From NCBI RefSeq assembly GCF_036711975.1, contig NW_027248947.1, positions 744,001 through 808,000 of the forward strand: a stretch of DNA of 64,000 nt, given 5' to 3'. Source of the DNA: Onthophagus taurus. Lineage: Eukaryota > Arthropoda > Insecta > Coleoptera > Scarabaeidae. Shown piece after piece: positions 63,867 through 64,000 of this stretch. How positions within the stretch are numbered: the stretch's first letter is position 1; the number at the start of each line of letters is the position of its first letter. The notes under the pieces are model-generated. The model was not told where the DNA came from. It saw nothing but the letters and a program-made list of their open reading frames with translations, and did not search any database. The position numbers were made by a program, and so were the translations under genes.

Positions 63867-63971
63867 AGTATTTTTTCATCCTTTATCACGCATTTCCCTT
63901 CCATCTTTCTTTAACCATACCCTAGACAACACAAAGCATGAGGGCATGCTTAACCAGCAGGAAGGCCGAGT

Positions 63972-64000
63972 TGTGGGAACAGGACGAGTCCATCCCAGAG
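63972..64000 (+). repeat. Gypsy-I 3' LTR, first 29 bases
   Basis: TGTGGGAACAGGACGAGTCC... matches the start of the 5' LTR at 58720 with one difference (G for A). Cut by the window edge. Confidence 0.85.

Larger units (their letters stand above)
63211..63912 (-). mobile_element. Inverted tRNA-like/SINE insertion in the Gypsy-I 3' end
   Basis: Flanked by AACCATACCCTA at 63199-63210 and 63913-63924 (12-bp TSD). It contains three copies of a unit with a tRNA-like core: a complete minus copy (63211-63484), a truncated minus copy (63485-63639) and an inverted plus copy (63640-63912). The 3' end of the minus unit (AAAAATGTAATATAT) abuts the left TSD. Confidence 0.8.
58720..64000 (+). mobile_element. 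Gypsy-I: Ty3/Gypsy element with tRNA-Pro PBS (runs off the window)
   Basis: 5' LTR 58720-58906, PBS, one gag-pol frame with three lesions, and the first 29 bases of the 3' LTR at 63972-64000. Left flank is ATACA (58715-58719); the matching right TSD is outside the window. A 702-bp inverted tRNA-like insertion lies at 63211-63912. Confidence 0.9.

Noticed and set aside
1..64000. CRISPR array, prokaryotic operon or bacterial phage region
   Set aside because: No regularly spaced direct repeats, no Shine-Dalgarno-led gene rows; introns and eukaryotic TEs dominate.

Overview
The window is AT-rich arthropod (very probably insect) DNA made almost entirely of transposable elements. Support for insect: short phase-0 introns with GT/AG ends, THAP/P-element exons, BEL/Pao, several Ty3/Gypsy lineages, RNase H-bearing LINEs with a DUF4780-type ORF1, Tc1/mariner elements with a DUF4817-like N-terminus, and a Penelope-like RT fragment. 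I cannot fix the order; beetle or hemipteran would fit. No bacterial genes, no CRISPR and no ordinary housekeeping gene are seen. Families were assigned from motifs and memory, without database searches.

Layout. (1) 2-1446: 3' part of a transposase-derived DUF7869-type gene with one nonsense codon. (2) 2048-2903 and 52227-54619: the two halves of one P-element/THAP9-like gene. THAP exons lie on the left and the degenerate P transposase body on the right, separated by a 49 kb gap at a phase-0 intron. (3) The gap holds mariner-1 (2942-5739) and an LTR element, LTR-A (5744-52136). LTR-A is itself a gag-only element that has been repeatedly hit. (4) Its 5' LTR received LINE-F (6592-31545), then LINE-H (31558-36896) at the same site. 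LINE-F carries Gypsy-D (6721-16970), which carries Gypsy-E (7716-12153). LINE-F also carries a BEL element (18782-24642) and LINE-G (26910-30563). (5) The 3' LTR of LTR-A received Gypsy-B (39092-51177, minus strand), whose gag received Gypsy-C (44710-48557). Each LTR-element level is closed by matching target-site duplications (TSDs), so the order can be read directly. (6) To the right: a second THAP first exon (55667-55818), mariner-2 (56260-58410) beside Penelope-like remnants, and Gypsy-I (58720 to beyond the window). Gypsy-I is interrupted near its 3' end by an inverted tRNA-like/SINE insertion (63211-63912).

Working state. By-eye LTR comparison shows 1 difference in 256 bp for BEL, 2/284 for D, 2/178 for E, a few for C, more for B, and roughly 3% for A. 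The inner insertions are therefore recent. The most intact coding units are LINE-H ORF1/ORF2 (with an ATGA overlap), both mariner transposases, the E gag and pol, and the BEL polyprotein (one stop). The others carry frameshifts, nonsense codons or internal deletions, noted at each entry.
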